Positions 30,710 through 39,116 of a stretch of 45,478 nt of DNA are shown here, piece by piece. Under the pieces are notes generated by a model that saw only the letters and a list, made by a program, of their open reading frames with translations, was not told where the DNA came from and made no database searches. The first letter of the stretch is position 1, and the number at the start of each line of letters is the position of its first letter. The stretch covers positions 1 through 45,478 of the forward strand of contig CANJOB010000003.1 of NCBI GenBank assembly GCA_947475655.1, given 5' to 3'. A program made the position numbers and the translations under genes. The stretch is from Caulobacterales bacterium. Lineage in GTDB: Bacteria; Pseudomonadota; Alphaproteobacteria; Caulobacterales; Caulobacteraceae.

Positions 30710-32026
30710 ATGCACGTTCCTGGGGCCAACGAAGACACCCTGCGCATCACCACCGTGGGCCGCTACCAGATTCTGATCCTGGTCCTGGGCATACTGGTGA
30801 TGTTCGCGGACGGGTTCGACGCCCAGATGGTCGGCTTTGTGGCCCCGTCCCTGACCCATGCCTGGGGGGTGACCAACACGGTCTTTTCGCCGGTGTTCGC
30901 CGCCAATGTGTTCGGGCTGATGATCGGCAGCATGACCATCCCTGTGCTGGCCGACATGATCGGGCGCAAGCTGATCATCGTCGCCTGTGTCACCCTGTTC
31001 GGCCTGGCGTCCATGGCCACGGCCCTGGTGACCAACGTCCAGGAACTGTCGATCATGCGGCTGATCTCGGGCCTCACGCTCGGCGGCGCCATGCCCTGCG
31101 TGATCTCGTTCGGCTCCGACTACTTCCCGGTGAAGATTCGCACCCGCCTGGCGGTGCTGCTCAGCACGGCCTGGTCGCTCGGCATCGCCATCTGCGGCAT
31201 CGTCACCGGCGGGCTGGTGGAGACTCGCGGCTGGCAGGCGATCTTCTTCATCGGCGGCGTGCTGCCGCTGGTACTCGCGCCGATCCTGCTGTTCGTCCTG
31301 CCGGAAAGCCCAGCCTTCCTGATCGCCAAGGGCCGGCTCGACCAGCTGCGCGCCATCCTGGCCAAGATCGACCCGAACCTGGGCTATGCGCCCGAGGCGG
31401 CGCCGCCGCCCCTGCCGCGTTTTCCCCTGACCGCCCTGTTCCGGCCCGGCTTGGTGGGAACCACCCTGCTGGTCTGGCTGGCCTATGTCTCGGCCGGGGT
31501 GACGGTCTATTTCTTCCTGCAGTGGATGGGAATCCTGGTGCGCGACAGCGGCTACAGCACGGGCCAGGCGGCCTATGTCAGTTCGCTGTACCAATTCGGC
31601 GGCATGGTCGGCGGCATCTTCATCAGCATCGCCGTCGACCGCTGGGGCGCCATCGCCCTGACCGGGTCGCTGCTGTTGGCCAGCCTGGCGGTTGCGTGCC
31701 TGGGCCTCGCCGCCCCGTCTCTGATCGTGCTGGCGGTCTGCGCCGCCCTGACCGGCGCCCTGGTCGTCGGCAGCCAGAATACATCCAACGCCTATGTCGG
31801 CAGCCGGCTCTACCCGAGCGAAATCCGCGCCTCAGGCCTGGGCTGGGCGCTGGGCGTGCTGCGCCTCAGCGGGGTGATCGCCGGCTCCTGGGGCCTTGGG
31901 TTGCTGATCGACCTCAACCTTGGCCCGGTCTCGACCCTGCGCATCATCGCCCTGCCGGAGGTGGTGGCGGCCCTGGCCTTCCTGGGCATCCATTTCGTGC
32001 TGCGGGCCCGCGCCAGGCAGGCCTGA
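30710..32026 (+). CDS. MFS transporter, aromatic acid:H+ symporter-like
   Basis: 438 residues, about 12 helices. The first-helix motif MFADGFDAQMVGFVAPSL matches the DGFD signature of the AAHS carriers (PcaK/BenK type), and helix 2-3 loop ADMIGRKLIIV plus SFGSDYFPVKIRTRLAVLLSTAWSLG support this. Its partner is the divergent flavin monooxygenase, so it probably imports a small aromatic acid. Start ATG at 30710 follows AAGGGGAAGC; an upstream in-frame extension is excluded because relatives begin just before the first helix. A gene of 438 residues is the normal size for the group. Confidence 0.92.
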   Translation: MHVPGANEDTLRITTVGRYQILILVLGILVMFADGFDAQMVGFVAPSLTHAWGVTNTVFSPVFAANVFGLMIGSMTIPVLADMIGRKLIIVACVTLFGLASMATALVTNVQELSIMRLISGLTLGGAMPCVISFGSDYFPVKIRTRLAVLLSTAWSLGIAICGIVTGGLVETRGWQAIFFIGGVLPLVLAPILLFVLPESPAFLIAKGRLDQLRAILAKIDPNLGYAPEAAPPPLPRFPLTALFRPGLVGTTLLVWLAYVSAGVTVYFFLQWMGILVRDSGYSTGQAAYVSSLYQFGGMVGGIFISIAVDRWGAIALTGSLLLASLAVACLGLAAPSLIVLAVCAALTGALVVGSQNTSNAYVGSRLYPSEIRASGLGWALGVLRLSGVIAGSWGLGLLIDLNLGPVSTLRIIALPEVVAALAFLGIHFVLRARARQA

Positions 32027-32361
32027 TCGCGCATCCGCTCGAGGGCCCGCGCGAACGACGCAGACCAGCGATCGCCCTCGCTTCGCCGCGGCCCGGTCTC
32101 GGTGAACACGCTTCAGGACATGCGCGGTCCGTGCAGAGCCATGCGGATGATTGCTAATTCCGCATGATCTCATCCGAAGATAGTAATTTCGTGGGGTCTT
32201 CTAACCGGCCAAAGTATAGCCCGGACAATTGATTTGCCTCTGCTGGGCGGACTCCACACCAACCCGTGGATCCGCTTCGTTGAGTCATGGTGATCTTTGC
32301 CATTCAACCCTGCGCTGTAAGTGGGGAGCAGGATCATAATCGCAATAAGTAGGAGGGGAAT
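32027..32361 (+). other. Intergenic region before the receptor at 32362 (335 bp, no gene seen)
   Basis: Holds the regulon element at 32161-32190 and an A+T-rich leader from about 32150 to 32360. No terminator for the MFS gene and no coding frame with recognisable content were found. Confidence 0.65.
32161..32190 (+). promoter_or_regulatory. 30-bp regulon element, copy 8 (receptor 32362)
   Basis: Starts CGCATGATCTCATCCGAAG; 22 of 30 positions match the reference copy, and ATCTCATCCGAA is identical to copy 2 upstream of another receptor. It lies 171 bases before the ATG at 32362, nearly the same spacing as copy 2 (175). Confidence 0.7.
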
Positions 32362-35178
32362 ATGCGTAGCTGGATCGCACTAATTTCAACCGTATCGACC
32401 GTTGCTCTGCTGGGCGCGGGCGCCGCGCAGGCGCAAACGGACGGCGCCGCTTCGGTAGAGGCCGTGGTCGTCACCGGCACCCGCCTGCAGACCGGCTTTG
32501 CCGCGCCGACGCCGGTCAAGGTCATCGGCGAAGACCTGATCGCCAGCCGGGCGCCGGTGAGCATCGGGGAAATCACCAACGAAATTCCCGGCTTCCGCTA
32601 TGTCGGCCCGACCAACAACACCCGCAGCACCACCGCCGCGGTGGGCACCAACGTCCCCGACCTGCGGGGCCTCGGCCAGCAGCGCACCCTGGTGCTGCTC
32701 AACGGCCGCCGCTTCACGCCCAGCTACATAACCAACGTCGTCGACACCAACTATATCCCTTCCAGCCTGATCAGCCGGCTGGAAGTGGTGACCGGCGGCG
32801 CTTCCGCCGCCTACGGCTCGGACGCCGTGGCCGGCGTGGTGAACTTCATCACCAAAGACCGGATCGACGGCATCGAGGGCAATATCCAGACCGGGATCTC
32901 GCAGTACGGCGACAACAAGACCTACGCCGGCAGCCTGGCCACCGGGGGTGAGTTCGCCGGCGGCCGCGGCCGCTACATGATCGGCGGCGAGGCGACCCAG
33001 GCGCGCGGCGCGGGCTTCCACTACGAACGCAAATGGGGCCGCCGCGAACCCGGCGTGTTCTCGTTCGGCAACGTTCGCGCGGCGAACCAGCCGTTCACCG
33101 GCTACGCCGACGGCGTGGCGCTGTCCAACATGACCTCCGGCGGGCTGATCACCGCCGGCCCGCTGAAGGGCACGGCGTTCGGTCCGGGCGGGACGCCGTA
33201 CCAGTTCCAGTACGGCACCGTCTATGGCACCTCCATGGTGGGCGGCGACAACTACGGCGCCAACAACTTCCTCACCTACCAGTTGTCATACCCGTTCCGG
33301 CGCCATGCCGTGATGGGCACGGTGAACTTCGACTTCACCGACAACCTGAGCGGCTTCATCGAGCTCAGCACCGGCTCGCTCAACAACCGCGGCTCCTGGA
33401 GCAACGTCCCGCAGACGACGGTCATCGTCTCGCGCGACAACCCGTTCCTGCCGGCCGCCACGCGTCAGGCCATGATCGCCACCAACCAGACCACCGCCAC
33501 AGTGGGCCGTTTCAACCTCGACATCGGCGGATGGGCGGTGAACACCACCACCGAGACCAACCGGACCGTGGCCGGCCTCAAGGGCGAGGTTTTCGGCGGC
33601 TGGCAATGGGAAGCGTCCATCACCACCGGCCATACGAAGATGGACAACAGCCACATCAACATGGTGCACCTGCCGAACTACCAGGCGGCCGCCTATGCGG
33701 TGCGTGACGCCAGCGGCAACATCGTCTGCGGCCCGCTGGCCTCCAACCCGAACCTGACCGCCGTGACGCGGCTGCAGGTCAAGTCCGGCTGCGTGCCGTT
33801 CAACATCTTCGGCCCCGGCGCCGGTTCGCAGGCGGCCTACGACTATGTGACCCCCCGTCAGGCCTTCCTGGCCCGCAATACCCAGGACGTCGCCGCCTTC
33901 AGCATCGCCGGCGAGCCTTTCGCCTTGCCGGCCGGCCCCGTGGCCCTGGCCATGGGCGTGGAATACCGCAAGGAGTCTGTGTACCTCGGCGGGGTCAAGG
34001 AATCCGACGGCGGCCTCAACCCGTTCCAGTTCGGCAACAACCAGTCCTTCGACGGATCCACCACGGTCAAGGAAGCCTTCGCCGAAGTGGGCGTGCCCAT
34101 CCTCAAGGATATGCCGCTCGCCCGGGCGCTCGACGTGAACGGCGCCATCCGCCGCACCGACTACAAGACCTCGGGCGCGGTCACCACCTGGAAATTCGGC
34201 TTCACCTACGAGCCGAACGAGACGTTCCGCGTCCGCGCCACCCAGTCGCGCGACATCCGTGCGCCCAGCCTCAACGACCTCTATAGCGTCGGCGGCATCG
34301 GCACCGGCGGCGCGGGCACGGTCAACCCGTTCACCGGCCGGGTCGGCACCATCACCTCCCAGACCCTGGGCAACCCCAACCTGGTCCCGGAAGTCGCCGA
34401 CACTCTCACGGCCGGCATCGTGTTCCAGCCGACCTGGACCTGGGCCCAAGGCTTCCGCGCCTCGCTCGACATGTACCGCATCACCATGCACGGGGTTATC
34501 GGAGCGGTGGGCGGCGCGGAAACGTTGGACCGCTGCTTCGCGGGGGATAAGAACTTCTGCGCCGCCATCACCTTCGCCAACGCGGCGGGCGACGTCTCCT
34601 TCGTCCGCGCCCAGACCTACAACATCAACAAGCTGGCCACCAACGGCGTCGACCTCGACGTGCAGTACCGCGTGCCGCTGGAAAACCTGCCGGGCGCTCT
34701 CCCGGGCCGGCTCGACCTGCGGGTCCTGCACACCTGGATCGACGACCTGACCACCACCGACACCAACGGTCCGACCGACCGCGCCGGCGCCGCGCAAGCC
34801 GGCATGCCGTCGATCACCGGCACCGTCACCTTCGACTACAGCCTGGGCCGCTTCGGCGCGAATCTGCAGGCCCGCTACCTGAACGAGATGAAGTACGACG
34901 CCCTCCTGAAGGGTCCGGACGACCCGAATTTCGATCCTCGGTTGACGACCAGCGTCAGCAAGAACAGGTGGCCGGCGGTGGTCTATTACAATCTGCAGGC
35001 CCGTTACGACCTGATCGATACGGACGACCGCCAGCTGCAGATCTTCGGGGTCATCAACAACCTCTTGAACAAGGATCCGGCGTTCGCAGCCTCGGTCGCG
35101 TTCAACAACAACGGGGCCACCAACCCCTACGACCTGATCGGCCGCAGCTTCCGCGCTGGGGTGCGGTTCGGCTTCTAA
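32362..35178 (+). CDS. TonB-dependent receptor (938 aa)
   Basis: Outer-membrane receptor: signal peptide MRSWIALISTVSTVALLGAGAAQAQ, TonB-box candidate VEAVVVTG, plug (LRGLGQQRTLVLLNGRR, SRLEVVTGGASAAYGSDAVAGVVNFI), and barrel ending FRAGVRFGF. It shares GTRLQTGFAAPTPVKVIG, GPLKGTAFGPGGTPYQFQYGT, RDNPFLPAATR, CGPLASNPNLT...GCVPFNIFG, ATQSRDIRAPS and RCFAGDKNFC with receptors 6445 and 23183. It is a single-gene unit: own regulon element upstream, strong terminator downstream. GTAGGAGGGGAAT precedes the ATG. Confidence 0.95.
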   Translation: MRSWIALISTVSTVALLGAGAAQAQTDGAASVEAVVVTGTRLQTGFAAPTPVKVIGEDLIASRAPVSIGEITNEIPGFRYVGPTNNTRSTTAAVGTNVPDLRGLGQQRTLVLLNGRRFTPSYITNVVDTNYIPSSLISRLEVVTGGASAAYGSDAVAGVVNFITKDRIDGIEGNIQTGISQYGDNKTYAGSLATGGEFAGGRGRYMIGGEATQARGAGFHYERKWGRREPGVFSFGNVRAANQPFTGYADGVALSNMTSGGLITAGPLKGTAFGPGGTPYQFQYGTVYGTSMVGGDNYGANNFLTYQLSYPFRRHAVMGTVNFDFTDNLSGFIELSTGSLNNRGSWSNVPQTTVIVSRDNPFLPAATRQAMIATNQTTATVGRFNLDIGGWAVNTTTETNRTVAGLKGEVFGGWQWEASITTGHTKMDNSHINMVHLPNYQAAAYAVRDASGNIVCGPLASNPNLTAVTRLQVKSGCVPFNIFGPGAGSQAAYDYVTPRQAFLARNTQDVAAFSIAGEPFALPAGPVALAMGVEYRKESVYLGGVKESDGGLNPFQFGNNQSFDGSTTVKEAFAEVGVPILKDMPLARALDVNGAIRRTDYKTSGAVTTWKFGFTYEPNETFRVRATQSRDIRAPSLNDLYSVGGIGTGGAGTVNPFTGRVGTITSQTLGNPNLVPEVADTLTAGIVFQPTWTWAQGFRASLDMYRITMHGVIGAVGGAETLDRCFAGDKNFCAAITFANAAGDVSFVRAQTYNINKLATNGVDLDVQYRVPLENLPGALPGRLDLRVLHTWIDDLTTTDTNGPTDRAGAAQAGMPSITGTVTFDYSLGRFGANLQARYLNEMKYDALLKGPDDPNFDPRLTTSVSKNRWPAVVYYNLQARYDLIDTDDRQLQIFGVINNLLNKDPAFAASVAFNNNGATNPYDLIGRSFRAGVRFGF

Positions 35179-35198
35179 CGATTGTCGACAAACGAGCG

Positions 35199-35236
35199 AA
35201 GGGCCGCCCCGGGCAACCAGGGCGGCCCTTTTCCAT
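35199..35236 (+). terminator. Rho-independent terminator of the receptor gene
   Basis: Eleven-bp stem AAGGGCCGCCC/GGGCGGCCCTT (35199-35209 with 35220-35230) with a ten-base loop, followed by TTCCATTTT. It may serve the convergent acyl-CoA dehydrogenase gene as well. Confidence 0.88.
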
Positions 35237-35242
35237 TTTGAG

Positions 35243-36412
35243 CTAGCCGAGGTCGCGGGCGATCAGCATGCGCTGGATGTCGCTGGCCCCTTCGTAGATC
35301 TGGCACACCCGCACATCGCGGTAGATCTTCTCAACCGGAAAATCAGCCAGGTAGCCGTAGCCGCCGTGAATCTGGATGGCGTCGGAACAGACTCGTTCGG
35401 CCATTTCGGAGGCGAACAATTTCGCCATCGAGGCTTCGGTCAGGGCAGGGCGGCCGGCCGCTCGCAGGGCGGCGGCGTGGTGTGTCAGTTGCCGGGCGGC
35501 GGTGATCTGCGTCGCCATGTCAGCGAGCCGGAACGCCACCGCCTGATGCTCGATGATCGGCTTGCCGAAGGTCACGCGCTCGCGGGCGTAGTCCCGCGCC
35601 GCTTCGAACGCGGCGCGCGCCATGCCCACCGCCTGGCAAGCGATGCCGATGCGCCCGCCTTCGAGGTTGGACAAGGCGATCCTGTAACCCTCGCCCTCGG
35701 CGCCGAGCCGCAGATCGGCGGACAGGCGCATGTCCTCGAACACGATCTGCGCCGTGTCGGACGCGTGCTGGCCCAGCTTGTCCTCGATGCGCGCGACTTT
35801 GAAGCCGGGCGAGTCGGTCGGGACGATGAAGGCGGAAATCCCCTTCTTGCCCGCGGCGGGGTCGGTCACGGCGAAGGTGATCACCACCTTGCCGGTGGAG
35901 GCGGAGGTGATGAACTGTTTCGAGCCGTTCAGCACATAGTGGTCGCCGTCGCGCACGGCCTTGGTCAGCAGGTTGGAGGCGTCCGACCCGGCCTGCGGTT
36001 CGGTCAGGGCGAAGCCGCCGATCCATTCGCCGGTGGCCATCCTGGGCAGGAAGCGCTGCTTCTGCTCTTCGGTCCCGAACTTGACGATCGGCGCGCAGCC
36101 GACGGAATTGTGCACGCTCATGATCGTTGAACAGGCGCCGTCGCCCGCCGCGATCTCTTCCATGGCCACGGCATAGGCCAGCTGCCCCGCGGCCGAGCCG
36201 CCATAGGCCTCCGGCACGGTCATGCCGAACAGACCCAGTTCGCCCATCTCGCGGATCGCCTCGGCGGGATAGGCGTGTTTGCGGTCCCATTCGGCGGCGA
36301 ACGGCTTGATGCGCTCGTTGGCGAAGCGGCGGATGGCGTCGCGGATCTCGATCACGTCGCCGCTGAGCAGCATCGGCGCGTCGGCGTCGTCCAACAGGTT
36401 GCCGTCGGCCAT
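35243..36412 (-). CDS. Acyl-CoA dehydrogenase
   Basis: 389-residue FAD enzyme that forms the alpha-beta double bond of an acyl-CoA. Visible landmarks are the substrate/FAD segment [23 protein letters not shown], the C-terminal helical block [42 protein letters not shown], and the catalytic base Glu374 in [12 protein letters not shown]. That Glu position is the one used by short- and medium-chain enzymes, in contrast to the isovaleryl-CoA type at 42996. It is divergent from the racemase gene at 36533, a common pairing in branched-chain or side-chain degradation. GAGGA lies about ten bases before the ATG. Confidence 0.93.
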   Translation of the reverse strand: MADGNLLDDADAPMLLSGDVIEIRDAIRRFANERIKPFAAEWDRKHAYPAEAIREMGELGLFGMTVPEAYGGSAAGQLAYAVAMEEIAAGDGACSTIMSVHNSVGCAPIVKFGTEEQKQRFLPRMATGEWIGGFALTEPQAGSDASNLLTKAVRDGDHYVLNGSKQFITSASTGKVVITFAVTDPAAGKKGISAFIVPTDSPGFKVARIEDKLGQHASDTAQIVFEDMRLSADLRLGAEGEGYRIALSNLEGGRIGIACQAVGMARAAFEAARDYARERVTFGKPIIEHQAVAFRLADMATQITAARQLTHHAAALRAAGRPALTEASMAKLFASEMAERVCSDAIQIHGGYGYLADFPVEKIYRDVRVCQIYEGASDIQRMLIARDLG

Positions 36413-36450
36413 GAGCTTGCCGTCCTCTTCCCGGGTTCGCGGGCAGGATA

Positions 36451-36464
36451 GCCCATCGATGGGC
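36451..36464. promoter_or_regulatory. 14-bp palindrome GCCCATCGATGGGC between divergent CoA genes
   Basis: Perfect 14-bp palindrome in the 120-bp region between the acyl-CoA dehydrogenase and racemase starts. A possible operator; in G+C-rich DNA such a palindrome could also arise by chance. Confidence 0.35.
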
Positions 36465-36532
36465 CGCCCGCGAGGTGGCCGCTAGGTAGGGGGCGTGTAT
36501 CATCGGCGCAGCGCCGAGTACGGAGACCAGGG

Positions 36533-37633
36533 ATGAGCATGGAGCGAGAGGGGCCGCTGGACGGCCTGCGGGTGGTCGAATTCGCCGGCATCGGCCCGGC
36601 GCCGTTCTGCGGCATGCTGCTTTCCGACCTGGGCGCCGACGTGGTGCGGATCGACCGCAGGAGCGGGGCGTCGGCGATCGGCATCGATCCGATCCTGGGG
36701 CGTGGGCGGCGCTCGGTGGCGCTCGACCTGAAGGACCCGCGTGATCTGGAGCGGTGCCTGCAGTTGGCTGAGCGGGCTGACGCGGTGCTGGAGGGGTTCC
36801 GCCCCGGCGTGATGGAGCGGCTGGGCCTGGGGCCGGACGTTCTGCTCGCCCGCAATCCCAAGCTCGCGTTCGGGCGGATGACGGGCTGGGGCCAGACCGG
36901 CCCCTATGCCATGACAGCGGGGCACGACCTCAACTACATCGCCCTCACCGGCGCCCTGCACGCGATCGGCCCGAAGGAAAAGCCTGCGCCGCCGCTCAAC
37001 CTGGTCGGTGATTTCGGCGGCGGCGCGCTCTACATGGCGTTTGGCCTGCTGGCCGGGGTGCTCAGCGCGCGCGCGACCGGCAAGGGGCAGGTGATCGACT
37101 GCGCCATGGTCGACGGCGCCAGCTCGCTGATGAGCTTCATGTACGCGGCCAGGGCCGCCGGCGACTGGACCGACGCGCGGGCCAGCAACATGCTCGACGG
37201 CGGGCGGCCCTACTACGACACCTACCAATGCGCCGACGGCCGCTGGATATCGATCGCGCCGCTGGAGCCGCAGTTCTTCGCCCTGCTGCGCGAGAAGACC
37301 GGGCAGTCCGGCCCGGCCTTCGCCGACCAGGAAAACCCGGACACCTGGCCGCGGATGCGTGCTGACCTCACCGCCCTGTTCGCGTCGAGGACGCGCGACG
37401 ACTGGTGTGCGCTGCTGGAAGGGAGCGACGTCTGTTTCGCGCCGGTGCTGACCATGGCGGAAGCGCCGTCGCATCCGCACCTTGCCGCGCGGCAGACCTT
37501 CGTCGAGATCGACGGCATGACACAGCCCGCGCCGGCGCCGCGGTTCTCGGCGACGCCGGGACGCATCCAGCGCCCTGCGCCGAAGATCGGCGCGGACAAC
37601 GACGCGGTGTTCTCCGACTGGAGGATCGGCTAA
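36533..37633 (+). CDS. Alpha-methylacyl-CoA racemase-like protein
   Basis: 366 residues of the CaiB/BaiF fold, but with racemase rather than transferase features. AGHDLNYIALTGAL carries the catalytic His131, NLVGDFGGGALYMAFGL the Asp160, and IAPLEPQFF the Glu245, which match the His/Asp/Glu set known for alpha-methylacyl-CoA racemases. The length is also that of racemases (about 360), shorter than the transferase at 17709. The enzyme interconverts R- and S-2-methylacyl-CoA so that S-specific beta-oxidation can proceed, as in isoprenoid or sterol side-chain breakdown. This fits the divergent acyl-CoA dehydrogenase. The start has GGAGACCAGGG upstream. Confidence 0.9.
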   Translation: MSMEREGPLDGLRVVEFAGIGPAPFCGMLLSDLGADVVRIDRRSGASAIGIDPILGRGRRSVALDLKDPRDLERCLQLAERADAVLEGFRPGVMERLGLGPDVLLARNPKLAFGRMTGWGQTGPYAMTAGHDLNYIALTGALHAIGPKEKPAPPLNLVGDFGGGALYMAFGLLAGVLSARATGKGQVIDCAMVDGASSLMSFMYAARAAGDWTDARASNMLDGGRPYYDTYQCADGRWISIAPLEPQFFALLREKTGQSGPAFADQENPDTWPRMRADLTALFASRTRDDWCALLEGSDVCFAPVLTMAEAPSHPHLAARQTFVEIDGMTQPAPAPRFSATPGRIQRPAPKIGADNDAVFSDWRIG

Positions 37634-37641
37634 CGGCAAAC

Positions 37642-37670
37642 AAAAGGGGCCGGCGTGATCCGCCGGCCCC
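37642..37670 (-). terminator. Rho-independent terminator of the receptor-amidohydrolase operon
   Basis: Ten-bp perfect stem GGGGCCGGCG/CGCCGGCCCC with a five-base loop; on the minus strand it is followed by TTTTGTTTG. It may also stop the convergent racemase transcript, though its plus-strand T-tract is poor. Confidence 0.85.
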
Positions 37671-37700
37671 GATCGTTGTCTGCAGTCGTTTGGCGCTGGC

Positions 37701-39104
37701 CTAGTAGAGGCCGGCCTTGCCGCGGACGGAATCGATCAGGCGCTTGGGATCGTAGCCGTAGCCTTCCTTGAACACGACCTCGACGTTGCGGACATCACGC
37801 ACGTTGACGGTGGGGTCGCCGCCTATCAGCACCACGTCCGCCTGTTTGCCGACGGCGAGCGAACCGATCTTGTCGGCGCGGTTCAGGTAGGTAGCGGCGT
37901 TCATGGTCGAGGCCTTGACGATCTCCTCGAACTTGAAGCCGCCTTCGACCCGCAGTTCGAGTTCGTGCAGGTTGGAGAAGCCGGGCACCACGCCGCCGGC
38001 GCCGGTCGGGTCGGTGCCGATCATCAGCAGGCCGCCCTTGTCATAGAACTGCTTGTCGATCTTCACCTGTTCGGTCAGGCGCGCGGGCGGCGGGCTGCCG
38101 GGGGGGAGCGAGGCGCGGCCGCGGCTGTTGCTCTCGTACAGCTTCTGCACGTCCGGGGCGTAGACGTCGAACCCGGGCTTTTCCCGCGCCGTGTCGGCGA
38201 GGGCCAGGTTGGACGTCATGGCCACCTTGTGCGCGACCATGTAGTCGAGCAGGTCGTTGACCTTCCTGGGTTCGTACACCGACTCTCCAGTGGGGCAGAC
38301 GTCGGGCTTTTTGTCGGCCTTGAAGTCCGAAGCCGCGCCCAGACCGTGCTCGATGTTGTCGATGCCCAGATCCACCGCTTCGCGCACCGTCACCGAACAG
38401 AGATGTCCGGTGAATTTCAGCCCGCGCGCGTGCGCCGCCTTGATCGCGGCGCCCAGTTCGGCGCGCGTGATATTCATATAGGCCTTGAACGACATCGCGC
38501 CTTGGTCGGCGTAGAAGTTGACCGCTTGAACCGCAGCCTCGGGCGTCTTGATATCCATCAGCTGCGGAAACCGGCCCGGGCCGTTGATATAGGGACCGGT
38601 GGTGTCCATCCAGGGACCGGGCTGGTCGCCGCGGTTGATCGCATCACGCACATGCATGTCGCCGGCGAAGTGCATGGCGCCGGCCGTGCGCAGCGAGGTG
38701 ACCCCCCCGGCAAGGTAGAGCCTGGTGTAGCTCTCGGCGACGTAGCCGTACGATTTGCCGATCAGGATCGTGTAGAACATGTGCTCGTGCATGTGGATCA
38801 GACCGGGGATCACGGTCTTGCCCGTGCCGTCGATCACCCGCGCGCCGGCCGGCGCGCGGGTGGTGGCGGACGGACCCAGCGCGGTGATCTTGCCATCGCT
38901 CAGCACGATGGTCTGGCCGGCGCGCGGCGCGGCGCCCGTGCCGTCCACCACCTTGACGTTGGTGATGGCGACGACCGGGGCGTCGACCGAGACGAACTTC
39001 ATCGTCTCTTCGCTCAGCTTGGGACGCTGGGCCAGGGCCGGCCCCGCCAGCAGAAACGCGCCGGCGGCGGCGAGGAGGGCGGACTTACGTAGTGTGACGG
39101 TCAT
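37701..39104 (-). CDS. Secreted metal-dependent amidohydrolase (imidazolonepropionase/prolidase-like)
   Basis: 467 residues with signal peptide MTVTLRKSALLAAAGAFLLAGPALA. The amidohydrolase barrel is clear: small beta domain with VIDGTGKTVIPGLIHMHEHMF (metal ligands H104 and H106), Lys207 in SFKAYM as the likely carboxylated bridging Lys, H234 in TGHLC, H253 in NIEHGLG and catalytic D365 in IGTDPTG. The C-terminal ASTMNAATYLNRADKIGSLAVGKQADVVLI is typical. Such exported enzymes cleave peptide-like or lactone/amide bonds. It starts 12 bases after the TBDR stop, so receptor and hydrolase are co-transcribed and probably act on one imported substrate (inference). Confidence 0.92.
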   Translation of the reverse strand: MTVTLRKSALLAAAGAFLLAGPALAQRPKLSEETMKFVSVDAPVVAITNVKVVDGTGAAPRAGQTIVLSDGKITALGPSATTRAPAGARVIDGTGKTVIPGLIHMHEHMFYTILIGKSYGYVAESYTRLYLAGGVTSLRTAGAMHFAGDMHVRDAINRGDQPGPWMDTTGPYINGPGRFPQLMDIKTPEAAVQAVNFYADQGAMSFKAYMNITRAELGAAIKAAHARGLKFTGHLCSVTVREAVDLGIDNIEHGLGAASDFKADKKPDVCPTGESVYEPRKVNDLLDYMVAHKVAMTSNLALADTAREKPGFDVYAPDVQKLYESNSRGRASLPPGSPPPARLTEQVKIDKQFYDKGGLLMIGTDPTGAGGVVPGFSNLHELELRVEGGFKFEEIVKASTMNAATYLNRADKIGSLAVGKQADVVLIGGDPTVNVRDVRNVEVVFKEGYGYDPKRLIDSVRGKAGLY

Positions 39105-39116
39105 GTCCGTCCTCCT

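Noticed and set aside
33286-34797. Long antisense open frame (503 codons) inside the receptor gene at 32362
   Set aside because: Codon-position shadow in G+C-rich DNA; the sense strand encodes a full, conserved receptor.
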